Shown piece by piece: positions 1 to 8,852 of a stretch of 64,000 bases of DNA. A model generated the notes under the pieces. That model saw only the letters and a list, made by a program, of their open reading frames with translations. It was not told the DNA's origin and did not search any database. Source of the stretch: Cryobacterium tepidiphilum (GTDB lineage: Bacteria > Actinomycetota > Actinomycetes > Actinomycetales > Microbacteriaceae); NCBI RefSeq assembly GCF_003716325.1, contig NZ_RDSR01000003.1:148721-212720 (forward strand), read 5' to 3'. Positions within the stretch are counted from its first letter, which is position 1, and the number at the start of each line of letters is the position of its first letter. A program made the translations under genes and the position numbers.

Positions 1-588
1 CCGCTCCCCGTCTGGACGCGGGACGAGGGGCCAATTCGTCGGAACGACGAGGATGTCGGCCCCGCGGAGCGCGAGCGAACGCGGCATCTCGGGGAACTCG
101 AGGTCATAGCAGATCAACACACCGAGGCGCCCGAGGCCCGTCTCGACCACCGGGGGCCGATCCGGACCCGGGACGAAGAGGTTCTGTTCCGCATCCCACA
201 AGTGGGTCTTCCGATAGACGGCGATAACGCCGCCCGCATCGACGACGACGGCGCTGTTGTACAGCACGCCAGCGGCGTTCTCACAGAACCCGACCACGAC
301 AACTGCATCCGCCGGCAGCAGCGACGCCCATCGATCGAGGACGGGATCGTCAGCGGACAGGGCGACCGACAGCGCTTCTGCCTTGTCGCGCAGGTAGTAC
401 CCGCTTGTCGACAGTTCGGGCAGGACGAGAAGTTGCACCCCGTCCGCTACCGCTGCGACGATTGCCCGTTCAATGAGGTCGAGGTTGTGTGCCAACTCAC
501 CGATGCGAGGCGAGAGTTGCTCCGCCCGCACACGGATGGAGCGCTCCTCTCCCTCGGGATCGCCCTCAGCCACACCGTTCACGACCAT
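1..588 (-). CDS. Nitrilase/carbon-nitrogen hydrolase family protein (3' end beyond window)
   Basis: A 196-codon 5' portion of an amidohydrolase is visible; the gene runs off the left edge. The nitrilase superfamily Glu-Lys-Cys triad is readable: E58 in LPELSTSGY, K127 in YRKTHLW and C160 in LICYDLEFPE. Such enzymes hydrolyse nitriles, amides or N-carbamoyl compounds in the cytoplasm. The ATG at 588 lies 9 bp after the stop of the HisD-like gene on the same strand, so the two are probably one operon; no strong ribosome site precedes it. The LysR gene and the NCS1 permease nearby suggest breakdown of an imported nitrogen compound, for instance a carbamoyl or amide intermediate. Family assignment is firm; the substrate cannot be told from the sequence. 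Confidence 0.88.
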   Translation of the reverse strand, partial: MVVNGVAEGDPEGEERSIRVRAEQLSPRIGELAHNLDLIERAIVAAVADGVQLLVLPELSTSGYYLRDKAEALSVALSADDPVLDRWASLLPADAVVVVGFCENAAGVLYNSAVVVDAGGVIAVYRKTHLWDAEQNLFVPGPDRPPVVETGLGRLGVLICYDLEFPEMPRSLALRGADILVVPTNWPLVPRPDGER

Positions 589-597
589 GGCAGGAGC

Positions 598-1941
598 CTA
601 CGACGCGATCCCAGCCAGTGGAGCCGCCGAGAGGCGGTCCAGCCGCATGGTCGCCGTGGCACTGTGGGCCGCCATGCCTTCGGAGTCGGAGATGACCTGT
701 ACGGCGTGGGCCAGCTGGGGAGTGGCGTCCTCCGCTATCCGCTGGTAGGTGAGGGGCTTCAGGAAGCGGGAGACGGAGAGGCCCGCGCTGTGCTTTGCAC
801 CGCCAGCCGTCGGAAGCACGTGGTTCGTTCCCGCCATGCCCTTGTCTGAATAGGCGACGGTGCTCCAGCGGCCGAGGAAGATGGAGCCGTAGTTCCGAAG
901 CTCCTGGTGGTACCAGTCGTCGTCGGTCGTCTGCACCTCAAGGTGCTCGGGGGCAAGGTCATCCATCAGGGCGACCGCCGTCGCGCGGTCGGCTGCGACG
1001 GTGACCGAGCCGAAGTCACGCCAGGCAGCGCCTGCGATCGAGGCCGTCGGAAGAGTGCTGAGCTGCTCCTCAACGGCGACAAGGACGTCCCTGCCCAGTG
1101 CCTCCGACGTCGTGACGAGTGCCGCCGGGGAGTTGGGCCCATGTTCGGCCTGTCCGAGCAGATCGGCGGCCACGAGTTCCGGGTCGGCAGATTCGTCGGC
1201 GATGACGGCGACCTCGGAGGGGCCCGCAAGCAGGTCGATGGCCGCCACCCCGAAAAGCTGTCGCTTGGCTTCCGCAACGTATGCGTTGCCCGCGCCGACC
1301 AGCATGTCGACGGGAAGCTCACCGAGCAGCCCGAACGCCATCGCCGCGAGCGCCTGCACGCCGCCAACCACAAAGACGCGGTCCACTCCGGAAACATGAG
1401 CCGCATACGTCACGGCATCATTGGCTCCCCCGCTTGGCTGCGGAGGGCTGCATGCGATGACAGTCGGAACACCGGCAGCTTTGGCGACACCGACGGTCAT
1501 GAATGCACTGGCCGTGAGGGGGAACCGGCCGGCAGGCAGGTAGGCGCCCACCCGGGACACGGGAACGTATCGGGCGCCGGTTACCAGTCCCGGGATGAGC
1601 TCCACCTCGAAATCCTGGAGATGCGAGCGCTGTTCAAGCGCGAACGCCCGGGTACGAGCAGCGCCTAGTTCGATGGCTTCGCGGAGGTCAGGAGCAAGAC
1701 GGTCGCCGCTGGAAGCGATACGTGAACCGCCCAGTTCGATGTCGCCACCTGCCCAGCCGTCGAGCTTCTTCGCGTAGTCGAGAACCGCGTCCATGCCGCG
1801 TCTCTCGATGTCGAGAAGCATCCTGCTCACCGTCTCGACAACGGCGGGGTCTCGCTGGGCGGCCGGGGCACTGACGGCCGGCACTTTCAGGTGCCGGTAC
1901 GAGCCGGAGAGTCGGTTCAGAAGGTTGGGAGTAAAGAGCAT
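598..1941 (-). CDS. HisD-family NAD-dependent alcohol/aldehyde dehydrogenase (histidinol dehydrogenase paralog)
   Basis: 447 residues, the length of histidinol dehydrogenase. Residues equivalent to the zinc and catalytic positions are present: Q264 and H267 in QAEHG, E332-H333 in LAPEHLEV, D366, H374 in GTNHVLPT, and E421 and H426 near the C-terminus. The family oxidises a primary alcohol through an aldehyde to a carboxylate with two NAD+. No other his biosynthesis gene is adjacent; the neighbours are a nitrilase-family gene, a divergent LysR gene and an NCS1 permease. The stretch NYGSIFLG...VAY..K...GTNHVLPT also resembles the sulfopropanediol dehydrogenase (HpsN) branch as I remember it. 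I therefore call it a catabolic paralog and give no symbol. A true biosynthetic HisD, or a histidinol-degrading enzyme, remains possible. Confidence 0.85.
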   Translation of the reverse strand: MLFTPNLLNRLSGSYRHLKVPAVSAPAAQRDPAVVETVSRMLLDIERRGMDAVLDYAKKLDGWAGGDIELGGSRIASSGDRLAPDLREAIELGAARTRAFALEQRSHLQDFEVELIPGLVTGARYVPVSRVGAYLPAGRFPLTASAFMTVGVAKAAGVPTVIACSPPQPSGGANDAVTYAAHVSGVDRVFVVGGVQALAAMAFGLLGELPVDMLVGAGNAYVAEAKRQLFGVAAIDLLAGPSEVAVIADESADPELVAADLLGQAEHGPNSPAALVTTSEALGRDVLVAVEEQLSTLPTASIAGAAWRDFGSVTVAADRATAVALMDDLAPEHLEVQTTDDDWYHQELRNYGSIFLGRWSTVAYSDKGMAGTNHVLPTAGGAKHSAGLSVSRFLKPLTYQRIAEDATPQLAHAVQVISDSEGMAAHSATATMRLDRLSAAPLAGIAS

Positions 1942-1988
1942 GGCGCGAGCTTATGTCGCCGTCGCTTCCCTCGGCAAGACCGATGCTT

Positions 1989-2005
1989 CCTATGTGAGTC
2001 ATAGG
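1989..2005. promoter_or_regulatory. LysR-type operator candidate in the divergent intergenic region
   Basis: A perfect inverted repeat, CCTATG-TGAGT-CATAGG, lies 8 bp upstream of the LysR ATG and 47 bp upstream of the HisD-like gene. Its core TATG-N5-CATA fits the T-N11-A form of LysR-type binding boxes. Its position between divergent genes is typical for autoregulation of the regulator and activation of the neighbour. Binding itself is inferred. Confidence 0.55.
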
Positions 2006-2013
2006 ATAGAGCT

Positions 2014-2931
2014 ATGACAATCACCCAATTGCGAGCTTTTCTACTCGCGGCAACGCTGGGGACGTTCACTGCGGCCGCTGATGCGCTCGGAACGACGCAG
2101 CCGACAGTGTCTGAGCTGGTACGAAAGCTCGAGATCGAGAACGGCCTTGCTCTCTTTATCCGAGCGGGGCGCCGGTTGGTGCTCACGGCGGCCGGCAAGG
2201 AGCTACTGACATGGGCGCAACGGGTCGTCGCAGGGATCGACGGCGCAGAACAGTCAATGAGCGCTCTCCGAGGAATCACGGGCGGAGTCGCCTCTTTCGG
2301 CGTCCTTCGCAATGCCTCGTATTACTTCCTTTCCGACTTGGCAGAGCGCTTTCATCGCGAGCACCCGGGGGTCCGCACCCGCCTGGTCGGTCAGAATTCG
2401 TATGAAGTAGCGGAGGGAGTTCGTTCCGGTGAGCTGGAAGCGGGCCTCGCTATGCTGCCGATCCCTGACGAAGGCCTGCGCATCACCCCCCTCCTCCGCG
2501 ACGAGGTTCTTTGGGCCAGTGCGAACCCGGCCCGGACGACGCGTCCGATGACAATCGAATCGATTCCCGACGCGCCTCTCATCCTCTACGACGCACACTA
2601 CGGCTGGAACGACCCGACCCGGCGACAGCTGGCGGACCGCGCGCAGGTCGTCGGCGTGCGTCTGGATCCGATGATCGAAGTCGAGAACGTCGAGTCCGCC
2701 CTCGGATTGGTCGCTCGCGGCATCGGCGACACCATTGTGTCCCGATCAGTGGCGGAGAGTTCCGTCTTTCCGGCCGGCATTTCGACCGTGCCGTTCGCGG
2801 AGCCATTCCACGAGACCATCGCACTCCTGGTACGAGAAAACGTGGCGTTGTCCCCCGTGACGAGCGAACTCGTGCGGATGGCAACCGGCATGTTGTTGGG
2901 TTCACGCGACGGGGCAGCCAGCGCAGTATAG
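2014..2931 (+). CDS. LysR-family transcriptional regulator
   Basis: 305 residues, a standard LysR length. The N-terminus (MTITQLRAFLLAATLGTFTA) is the LysR winged helix-turn-helix, with the recognition part around TQPTVSELVRKLE. Residues of about 90 to 290 form the periplasmic-binding-like effector domain. It is transcribed away from the HisD-like gene across a 72-bp gap that holds a palindromic box, and the NCS1 permease follows in the same direction. The likely role is substrate-responsive control of the dehydrogenase/hydrolase operon and possibly of the permease. The effector is unknown. Confidence 0.9.
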   Translation: MTITQLRAFLLAATLGTFTAAADALGTTQPTVSELVRKLEIENGLALFIRAGRRLVLTAAGKELLTWAQRVVAGIDGAEQSMSALRGITGGVASFGVLRNASYYFLSDLAERFHREHPGVRTRLVGQNSYEVAEGVRSGELEAGLAMLPIPDEGLRITPLLRDEVLWASANPARTTRPMTIESIPDAPLILYDAHYGWNDPTRRQLADRAQVVGVRLDPMIEVENVESALGLVARGIGDTIVSRSVAESSVFPAGISTVPFAEPFHETIALLVRENVALSPVTSELVRMATGMLLGSRDGAASAV

Positions 2932-2943
2932 GTTGCGACTATA
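2927..2943. promoter_or_regulatory. Possible second LysR box upstream of the permease
   Basis: The inverted repeat TATAG-N7-CTATA spans the LysR stop codon and the start of the gap before the permease. It is followed by AGGATAG, a 7-mer also found directly after the palindrome at 1989. The shared word suggests a second regulator site that would bring the permease under the same control. This is an inference from short matches. Confidence 0.3.
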
Positions 2944-2970
2944 GAGAGGATAGGCAGACATAGCCTTGTG

Positions 2971-2994
2971 CGATAAGAAGCGGAACGCTTATCG
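2971..2994. promoter_or_regulatory. Inverted repeat CGATAAG-N10-CTTATCG upstream of permease
   Basis: Perfect 7-bp arms lie about 100 bp before the permease start. There is no T-run after the second arm, so it is more likely an operator, or a weak hairpin at the end of the LysR transcript, than a classical terminator. Nested AAGCG/CGCTT arms allow an alternative small hairpin. Confidence 0.35.
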
Positions 2995-3095
2995 TCGTCA
3001 ACCAAGCCAGCCGCCCGAGCCGACAACGACGTCGTTCATGTCGTTCACACCACCTCGACGTGTGCTGCTTGCCACGATCCGCCTCTAGGAGTGCC

Positions 3096-4586
3096 ATGAA
3101 CCTGACACACAGCATTGAGAATGACGCAGCAACCCACGTCGAGAGGGTCGAGTCCCGATCGATCGATTGGGTTCCCCTGACCGCCAGGCACGGAAAGCCC
3201 TGGTCGCTCTTCCCGCTGTGGTTCATGTCGAACGCCAACGTGACCACCCTTGCCACCGGCATGCTGGGTGCAGCGCTCGGCGCGACGCTGCTGACCTCGC
3301 TGCTGGCGATCGTGATCGGCGTGGCAGTCGGAACGGTCTTCACTGCGTTCCATTCCGCACAGGGCCCCCAATTGGGCCTCCCGCAGATGATCCAGTCGCG
3401 GGCTCAGTTCGGCTATCGCGGGGTCATTGTGATCTGCGCGGTCGTGGTGTTCAGCCTCGTCGGCTTCAACATGTTCAACCAGATGCTTGCCTCGGACGTG
3501 CTGGTGATGACCACGGGCGTGGACGCCAGCGCTCTGTGGTATGTCGTCGTGAGTGGCCTTGCCGTGCTTCTCGCCATATTCGGCTACCACTGGATCCACG
3601 CCACTCAGCGATGGCTCACCCTCCTCTTCCTCGTGACGTTCGGGGTCTTCACCGTCGCGGCTCTTTTCGTGGTGCCCCTGGATGCCTCCCAGCTGTCGTT
3701 CGCGAACTTCAACTGGGTCGCGTTCCTCGTGCAGTTCGGCGGTGCCGCTGCCTACGCCCTCGGATGGGCGCCCTACGTGTCCGACTATTCGCGATACCTT
3801 CCCCCACAGACCAGCCCCACGAAGGCTCTCGGCTACACCTATGGGGGCGTCTTCGCCGGCGCCGTCTGGCTCATGGCACTCGGCGCGCTCATCGCAGCCT
3901 CGTTCTCCGGAACGTCGCCGTTGGACGGCGTCCGTGCCGCCGCCGACGCCATCATCCCGGGCGCCGGCATCTGGCTTCTCATTGCCGCGTTGCCCGGCCT
4001 CATCAGCGTCATCACGATCAACATCTACGCGGCTGCTCTCGAGCTCATCACCATCCTCGACTCGATCCGGCCCGTCGTACCGACCCGAACGGTCAGGATC
4101 GTCGCCTGCCTCGTGATCGCCCTTGCCGCGATCGTCGGCTCCCTGGTCAGCACGGGCGAATTCCTGAGCAACTTCGGCAGTTTCCTCGTCATCCTGCTTT
4201 ACGTGCTGGTCCCATGGACCTCCGTCAACCTCGTCGACTACTACTTTGTTCGGCGAGGCCACTACGCCATTCGGGAGATCTTCTACCGACGGGGCATTTA
4301 CGGCGACTGGGGCTGGCGCGGTCTGACCGCCTACGCCATCGGCATCGTTGCGATGGTTCCCTTCGTCGTCACCGTTTGGTATACGGGTCCGATTGCGCAA
4401 GCGCTCGGTGGGGCCGACATCGCGCTCTTCATCGGGCTGGCTGCTTCCGCATTGGCGTACCTGCTCCTTGCTCGAAGCATCGACCTGGAAGCCGAGCAGC
4501 GGACCGCGCTCGCCGGCAAGACAGAATTCGGTGAAGAGGCAGTGCAGTTCGTCCGCGGCAACCGCACGCCGAACCTAACGACGTAG
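3096..4586 (+). CDS. NCS1-family purine/cytosine-type permease
   Basis: A 496-residue integral membrane protein with about 12 hydrophobic segments. The N-terminal region (SIDWVPL..RHGKPWSLFPLWF) and the segment SAQGPQLGLPQMIQSRAQFG are typical of the purine-cytosine permease branch of NCS1 carriers. These carriers take up nucleobases, hydantoins, allantoin or vitamin-like heterocycles by cation symport. I chose ATG 3096 because AGGAG (3087-3091) sits 4 bp before it; a longer frame from 3060 lacks a ribosome site. The gene follows the LysR gene and two inverted repeats. It probably imports the compound processed by the dehydrogenase and nitrilase-family enzymes. Family is sure, substrate is not. 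Confidence 0.9.
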   Translation: MNLTHSIENDAATHVERVESRSIDWVPLTARHGKPWSLFPLWFMSNANVTTLATGMLGAALGATLLTSLLAIVIGVAVGTVFTAFHSAQGPQLGLPQMIQSRAQFGYRGVIVICAVVVFSLVGFNMFNQMLASDVLVMTTGVDASALWYVVVSGLAVLLAIFGYHWIHATQRWLTLLFLVTFGVFTVAALFVVPLDASQLSFANFNWVAFLVQFGGAAAYALGWAPYVSDYSRYLPPQTSPTKALGYTYGGVFAGAVWLMALGALIAASFSGTSPLDGVRAAADAIIPGAGIWLLIAALPGLISVITINIYAAALELITILDSIRPVVPTRTVRIVACLVIALAAIVGSLVSTGEFLSNFGSFLVILLYVLVPWTSVNLVDYYFVRRGHYAIREIFYRRGIYGDWGWRGLTAYAIGIVAMVPFVVTVWYTGPIAQALGGADIALFIGLAASALAYLLLARSIDLEAEQRTALAGKTEFGEEAVQFVRGNRTPNLTT

Positions 4587-4619
4587 TACCGAGAACGTCC
4601 CGAATCGCAACGACTCTGC

Positions 4620-5009
4620 TCAGGCCTTGAGCGCAGCGAGCACGTTGCCGGCGGGATCTTTGAACCAGGCGATGTCCGGCCCCCGGCCCCGCATGATCCC
4701 CTTCTCGTCGGTGCCCATGCCGGGCGGAAAATCGGAGTCGTCGTAGATCGTGGTCTTCACACCCAGCTCGTTCAGACCATCGACCGCGACCTCGACGTCG
4801 TCCACGATGAAATTGATGATCGTGAACGTGGCCGGCTCGTGATTGGGCTTGGCGTAGAGGAGCACCTGGGCCCCGCCCGGGAGGGTCACCATGACCGTTC
4901 CCATCTCGCCGTCGTCGACCGTCAGGCCGAGCGTCCCGCCGTAGAAACCCTTGGCGGCATCGATGTCGTCCACGCTGAAAGCGCTGACGGCGTGGGTGGG
5001 TGTGAACAT
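4620..5009 (-). CDS. VOC-family (glyoxalase/bleomycin-resistance fold) protein
   Basis: 129 residues with the beta-alpha-beta-beta-beta pattern of the VOC fold: THAVSAFSVDDIDAAKGFYGGTLGL-type opening and the closing DIAWFKDPAGNVLA, which carries the usual metal-side Asp-Pro-x-Gly-Asn motif. The start at 5009 is preceded by GAGGAGG at a good distance; an upstream start at 5072 has no such site. The gene stands alone between the permease (convergent) and the GGDEF gene. VOC proteins range from lyases and dioxygenases to drug-binding proteins, and nothing here fixes the reaction. Confidence 0.85.
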   Translation of the reverse strand: MFTPTHAVSAFSVDDIDAAKGFYGGTLGLTVDDGEMGTVMVTLPGGAQVLLYAKPNHEPATFTIINFIVDDVEVAVDGLNELGVKTTIYDDSDFPPGMGTDEKGIMRGRGPDIAWFKDPAGNVLAALKA

Positions 5010-5120
5010 GGCCGGCCTCCTCGCGGGCTCAGGAACTCTGATCATCCTCCAGCGGGTTTCCGAAGACGGCAAGACCGCAGTACGGCTGGAATGCGGTCGA
5101 ACCGGTCATCGCGACATCCG

Positions 5121-6752
5121 CTACGCGCCGACGACGCAGTCGCGACCGGCGCCCTTGGCTGCGTAGAGCGCCGCATCCGCCGCCGCGATGGCTCCATGGT
5201 CGGGGGCGGCGTGACCCACTCCGACCGAAACGGTCACCGTCAGCCCCTTGGCGACTTGGCCCCATCGGGCCCTGCGCACGGCGTCGTGGAACCGCGTCGC
5301 GACCTCATGGGCAACGTCCCCATCTCCGAAGACAAGCAAGACGAACTCGTCGCCGCCATATCGCACCGCGATGTCATCGGCGCGGCAGTGCGTGCGGAGG
5401 AGAACAGCGATACGCCGCAGCACCTCGTCGCCGACGTCGTGTGAGAATCGGTCATTCACGTGCTTGAAATCGTCGACGTCGACGAACAGGGCCGAGAACG
5501 TGTCGCCCTTGTTCTCCATCGCGTTGGTCATCATGTGCCGGTTGCCCAGGCCCGTCAGCGGGTCGAGCAGCGCGGCTTCGCCCATGCGGCTGGTCTCCGC
5601 CGTCAGGGCCCGCACCTGATTGCGGGTCTGCAACGACGTGAACCGGCCGTCGCGCTCGACCCACACCCTCTCAAGCGCTTCCCGGGAGAGTCGTTTCCAC
5701 AGGTCGACGGCCGGATGCTCACCATGCTCGGCCGTTTCGAGATCGGCAAGCGCCTCCACTGCAGCCGCCGCCCACATCTCCCGACTCGCCCGGTCAGCCG
5801 TTTGCGCGGCCGCCGTCAACTGCCGGCGAGCTTCGGCGAAGTCACCGGACACCGTCGCTGCCTCGCCGAGGACAAGGCGTGCGAGGTGGGTCTCCACGAG
5901 GTCGTCGCGGAGCGGGAAGATGCCCATGACTTCGTTGACCCGAGCCGCAGCGAGCTCGGTGTAGCCGAGTCGACTGAAGGCGTAGGCCTCGAAGACGGCC
6001 GCTCGGGCGAACATCTCCTCGTTGCCCGCCAGGGTAGCGATCCTTCCCATTTGCAGCCCCTGCTCGGCGCACCGGACCAGATGTGGTCGCGCTTCCTTGT
6101 CACGCCCCACAAGGAGGAGCGTCGTCGCCCAGAAGGCCGAGAGAAGGGCCCGCTCCTGAACCACCAGGAGGTCGATGTCCACGTCCTCGCCAAGCCGGAT
6201 CGCTGCCATCAATTCGTCAGCCTGCTCGAACAGGAAGACGGCGCGCAGGGCTACCGCAACGGCGGTGCTGGCGGAGAGGTGGGTGTAGCTGCCGCGCTGT
6301 GCGACCGAGACAAGCCAGCTTGCCTCGGCGAGGGCGTCCATGGCCCGGCTGACCTCCTTCGCCTGCGCAGACGCCTCGGCTAGGAGCGCCAGCGCTTTTG
6401 CGCGCCACATCGAATCAGGGCGCTCCCCTTCGAGCTCGTCGAGCAAGTCCATCGCAACCGTCACGGCGTCATGATGCCGACCCAGCTCCTGTAGGGCGAC
6501 GCCCTCGATGTAGCACAGGAACCGGGTTGTGATGCTGTCGCCCGCACTCCTGGTCGCAGGCTTCCAGACTCGGCACGATTGCACCGATCGCTCCGAGAAT
6601 CCGGCGAGATACAGCTGGTGAGCACGATCGGCGAGAGCGTCGAACGGCCCGAATTCGGCGATGGGTACCAGCCCGGCGCCCAGCGTATCCGGGTGATCTT
6701 CGCGCGTGACGAGCTCCGTATGGGTGGTTCCACGTTGCATGGCGATCACCAT
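5121..6752 (-). CDS. Diguanylate cyclase with N-terminal TPR-like domain
   Basis: About 543 residues. The N-terminal 370 or so residues are helical repeats rich in Ala, Leu and Glu, resembling TPR arrays, with no membrane segment. The C-terminal domain is a GGDEF cyclase that makes cyclic di-GMP from two GTP. RYGGDEF is intact, and an RADD inhibitory (I-site) motif lies five residues before it, so product feedback is expected. ATG 6752 is chosen; a TTG at 6785 or an ATG at 6740 are alternatives, none with a clear ribosome site. The repeats probably sense a partner protein in the cytoplasm. It stands alone, so its pathway is unknown. Confidence 0.9.
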   Translation of the reverse strand: MVIAMQRGTTHTELVTREDHPDTLGAGLVPIAEFGPFDALADRAHQLYLAGFSERSVQSCRVWKPATRSAGDSITTRFLCYIEGVALQELGRHHDAVTVAMDLLDELEGERPDSMWRAKALALLAEASAQAKEVSRAMDALAEASWLVSVAQRGSYTHLSASTAVAVALRAVFLFEQADELMAAIRLGEDVDIDLLVVQERALLSAFWATTLLLVGRDKEARPHLVRCAEQGLQMGRIATLAGNEEMFARAAVFEAYAFSRLGYTELAAARVNEVMGIFPLRDDLVETHLARLVLGEAATVSGDFAEARRQLTAAAQTADRASREMWAAAAVEALADLETAEHGEHPAVDLWKRLSREALERVWVERDGRFTSLQTRNQVRALTAETSRMGEAALLDPLTGLGNRHMMTNAMENKGDTFSALFVDVDDFKHVNDRFSHDVGDEVLRRIAVLLRTHCRADDIAVRYGGDEFVLLVFGDGDVAHEVATRFHDAVRRARWGQVAKGLTVTVSVGVGHAAPDHGAIAAADAALYAAKGAGRDCVVGA

Positions 6753-6931
6753 CCGAGAGCCCCATTCATACGATCCACTCCCCAAAACGCAGGGTCGGAT
6801 TCATCTTCACGCGCCGGTGGCCACCGGCCCACGCGGCCCGTAGCATCCGTAGCTTCACCCTATGTACAGCGGAACTGAAAGCTACGGACAGAACAGGGTT
6901 TCTACTCCAGAACTGGGGGTGAGACGCGCAC

Positions 6932-7633
6932 TCAGTCGATCGCCGCCATGACGGCGAACAACGTCGAAACGGCGACGGCGACGAAGATCGCAATGAGGAT
7001 CGCGTTCGTGAGGATCGGGCGGCGTTCCCACCACGCCAGGTTGCCGCCAAGAGAGCGTCGGAATTCGGGCCACGTCATCGCCGGTTCGATGTACCGAACA
7101 GGAACAGAGAAGTACTCGACCACCCGATCGAAATCGGCCGCGTGCCACAGCTGCCCGCGAAGTCGCAGGAGTCGTCGGCCCTCCGCATCGAGCATGAACA
7201 GCTGGCGCGACACGTCCTCCCCGTAGGAGTCGACAAGTTTGACAACCATGACGGTGGCGATCGCCTCGACGGGGGTGAAGGCCATCCGGCTGAAATACTC
7301 GCGCTCCCGGATGCCGTCGGGCGCCAGCAGCACGCCGGCGGCCTTCAACCGCTGCGCGACCACGGCGAAGGCCAGCACGAGTACAGCGTGCGCCACAGCG
7401 AACGGAACCCACGTTCCGGTGGGAATGGTGAGGAAATACAGTGTGAAGAAGAGAGGAATGGTGAGGGCCCCGAATGTCATCCATGCACCCAGCCAGAGGA
7501 TGCGCTTGGGCCGGAACAACTCGCACTCCTCGCCGTCGGTCAGCAACCGACTGCCCAGCTCGTCCCGCAGCCTGTCGATGTCCGGCACGGTGCGCTTCAG
7601 GAGCGGGAACAAGGTCGCGCGCCAACTACTCAT
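6932..7633 (-). CDS. Conserved-type membrane protein of unknown function
   Basis: 233 residues. Two adjacent hydrophobic segments lie at about residues 45-95 and one at the C-terminus (about 210-232), with a soluble middle that contains an EREYFSRMAFTP-type stretch. I do not recognise a catalytic motif. The gene is divergent from the LLM oxidoreductase across a 190-bp gap. The start at 7633 is an ATG without an obvious ribosome site. High third-position GC supports coding on this strand rather than on the overlapping plus-strand frames. Confidence 0.75.
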   Translation of the reverse strand: MSSWRATLFPLLKRTVPDIDRLRDELGSRLLTDGEECELFRPKRILWLGAWMTFGALTIPLFFTLYFLTIPTGTWVPFAVAHAVLVLAFAVVAQRLKAAGVLLAPDGIREREYFSRMAFTPVEAIATVMVVKLVDSYGEDVSRQLFMLDAEGRRLLRLRGQLWHAADFDRVVEYFSVPVRYIEPAMTWPEFRRSLGGNLAWWERRPILTNAILIAIFVAVAVSTLFAVMAAID

Positions 7634-7823
7634 TCGTCAACAGATTCCGTCATACCAGGCTCTCCCCCATTCACCGTGCCAGGCATGCCGCTTTCACCGC
7701 ATGCCTGAGCATCCCCATTTCTTCGATTATCCTCCAGCCGCTCCGGGGGAATACGGCGCAGGCTTCGGAAGTTGCGTAGAACGATGCGTTTGCATTGATT
7801 TTCAGCGATAGGAGATGGATGCC

Positions 7824-8852
7824 ATGGCACTCCTCGAACTCGGTCTCGATACCTTCGGTGACGTCACCGTCGACCACAACGGCGAGCGCCTCAGCGATGC
7901 GCAGGTCATCCGCAACACGATCGCGCAGGCGGTGCGTGCCGACAGTGTTGGCGTCGACTTCATCGGCATCGGGGAGCACCACCGCAACGATTTCGCCATC
8001 TCCGCACCCGACATGGTGCTGGCCGCGGTCGCCGGCCAGACTGCGCGCATCCGTCTTGGAACGGCCGTCACCGTGTTGTCGTCGGACGACCCGATCCGCG
8101 TGTTCGAGCGGTTCTCCACTCTCGACGCGGCGAGCAGCGGCCGCGCCGAGGTCATTCTGGGCCGCGGCTCGTTCACCGAATCCTTCCCGCTGTTCGGTTT
8201 CGACCTGGCTGACTACGAGACGCTGTTCACCGAGAAGCTGGACCTGTTCGTGAAGGCGCTCAGGGAGCAGCCCATCACGTGGTCGGGCAGCTACCGCACG
8301 CCCCTGGTCGACCAGGACGTCTTTCCCAAGACGGAGTCCGGGCGTCTGAAGGCCTGGATCGGGGTCGGCGGCTCGCCGGAGTCCGTCGTGCGGTCGGTGC
8401 GCTCCGGCATCCCGATGATGCTGGCGATCATCGGTGGCGACCCGCGCCGGTTCCTGCCGTATGTGGAGCTGTACAAGCGCGCGGCCGACCAGCTGGGGGT
8501 GCCGCCGATGCCCCTCGGAGCACACTCCCCCGGCCACATCGCCGCCACCGACGACCAGGCCCGCGAGGAACTGTGGCCGCACTTCAAGGCCAACCGGGAC
8601 CGTATCGGCGCCGAGCGGGGCTGGCCACCGGTCACGGAGTCGGAGTATCTGAACGAGATCGAGCTCGGCTCGCTCTACGTCGGCTCGCCCGAAACGGTCG
8701 CCCAGCGCATAGCGGCCACCGCGCAGGCGCTCGGCCTGGACCGCTTCGACCTCAAGTACGCCAGCGGACCGATGCCTCACGAGCAGCTGATGGCGAGCAT
8801 CGAGCTGTACGGCACGCGGGTGATCCCGCGTGTGCGCGAGCTGCTGGCCTAG
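7824..8852 (+). CDS. LLM-class flavin-dependent oxidoreductase
   Basis: 342 residues with the luciferase-like TIM barrel pattern: an opening LELGLDTFGD, the segment VDFIGIGEHHRNDFAISAP that lines the flavin site, and RIRLGTAVTVLSSDDPIRV. Enzymes of this class use FMNH2 or F420 for monooxygenation or dehydrogenation. AGGAG abuts an ATG at 7815, leaving no spacer, so the next in-frame ATG at 7824 (9-bp spacer) is the better start. The 3' end overlaps the stop of the convergent SRPBCC gene by 4 bp. Substrate unknown. Confidence 0.9.
   Translation: MALLELGLDTFGDVTVDHNGERLSDAQVIRNTIAQAVRADSVGVDFIGIGEHHRNDFAISAPDMVLAAVAGQTARIRLGTAVTVLSSDDPIRVFERFSTLDAASSGRAEVILGRGSFTESFPLFGFDLADYETLFTEKLDLFVKALREQPITWSGSYRTPLVDQDVFPKTESGRLKAWIGVGGSPESVVRSVRSGIPMMLAIIGGDPRRFLPYVELYKRAADQLGVPPMPLGAHSPGHIAATDDQAREELWPHFKANRDRIGAERGWPPVTESEYLNEIELGSLYVGSPETVAQRIAATAQALGLDRFDLKYASGPMPHEQLMASIELYGTRVIPRVRELLA

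Noticed and set aside
3045..4400. 451-codon minus-strand frame
   Set aside because: Antisense of the NCS1 permease; extremely rich in Asp, Gly and His with no hydrophobic core.
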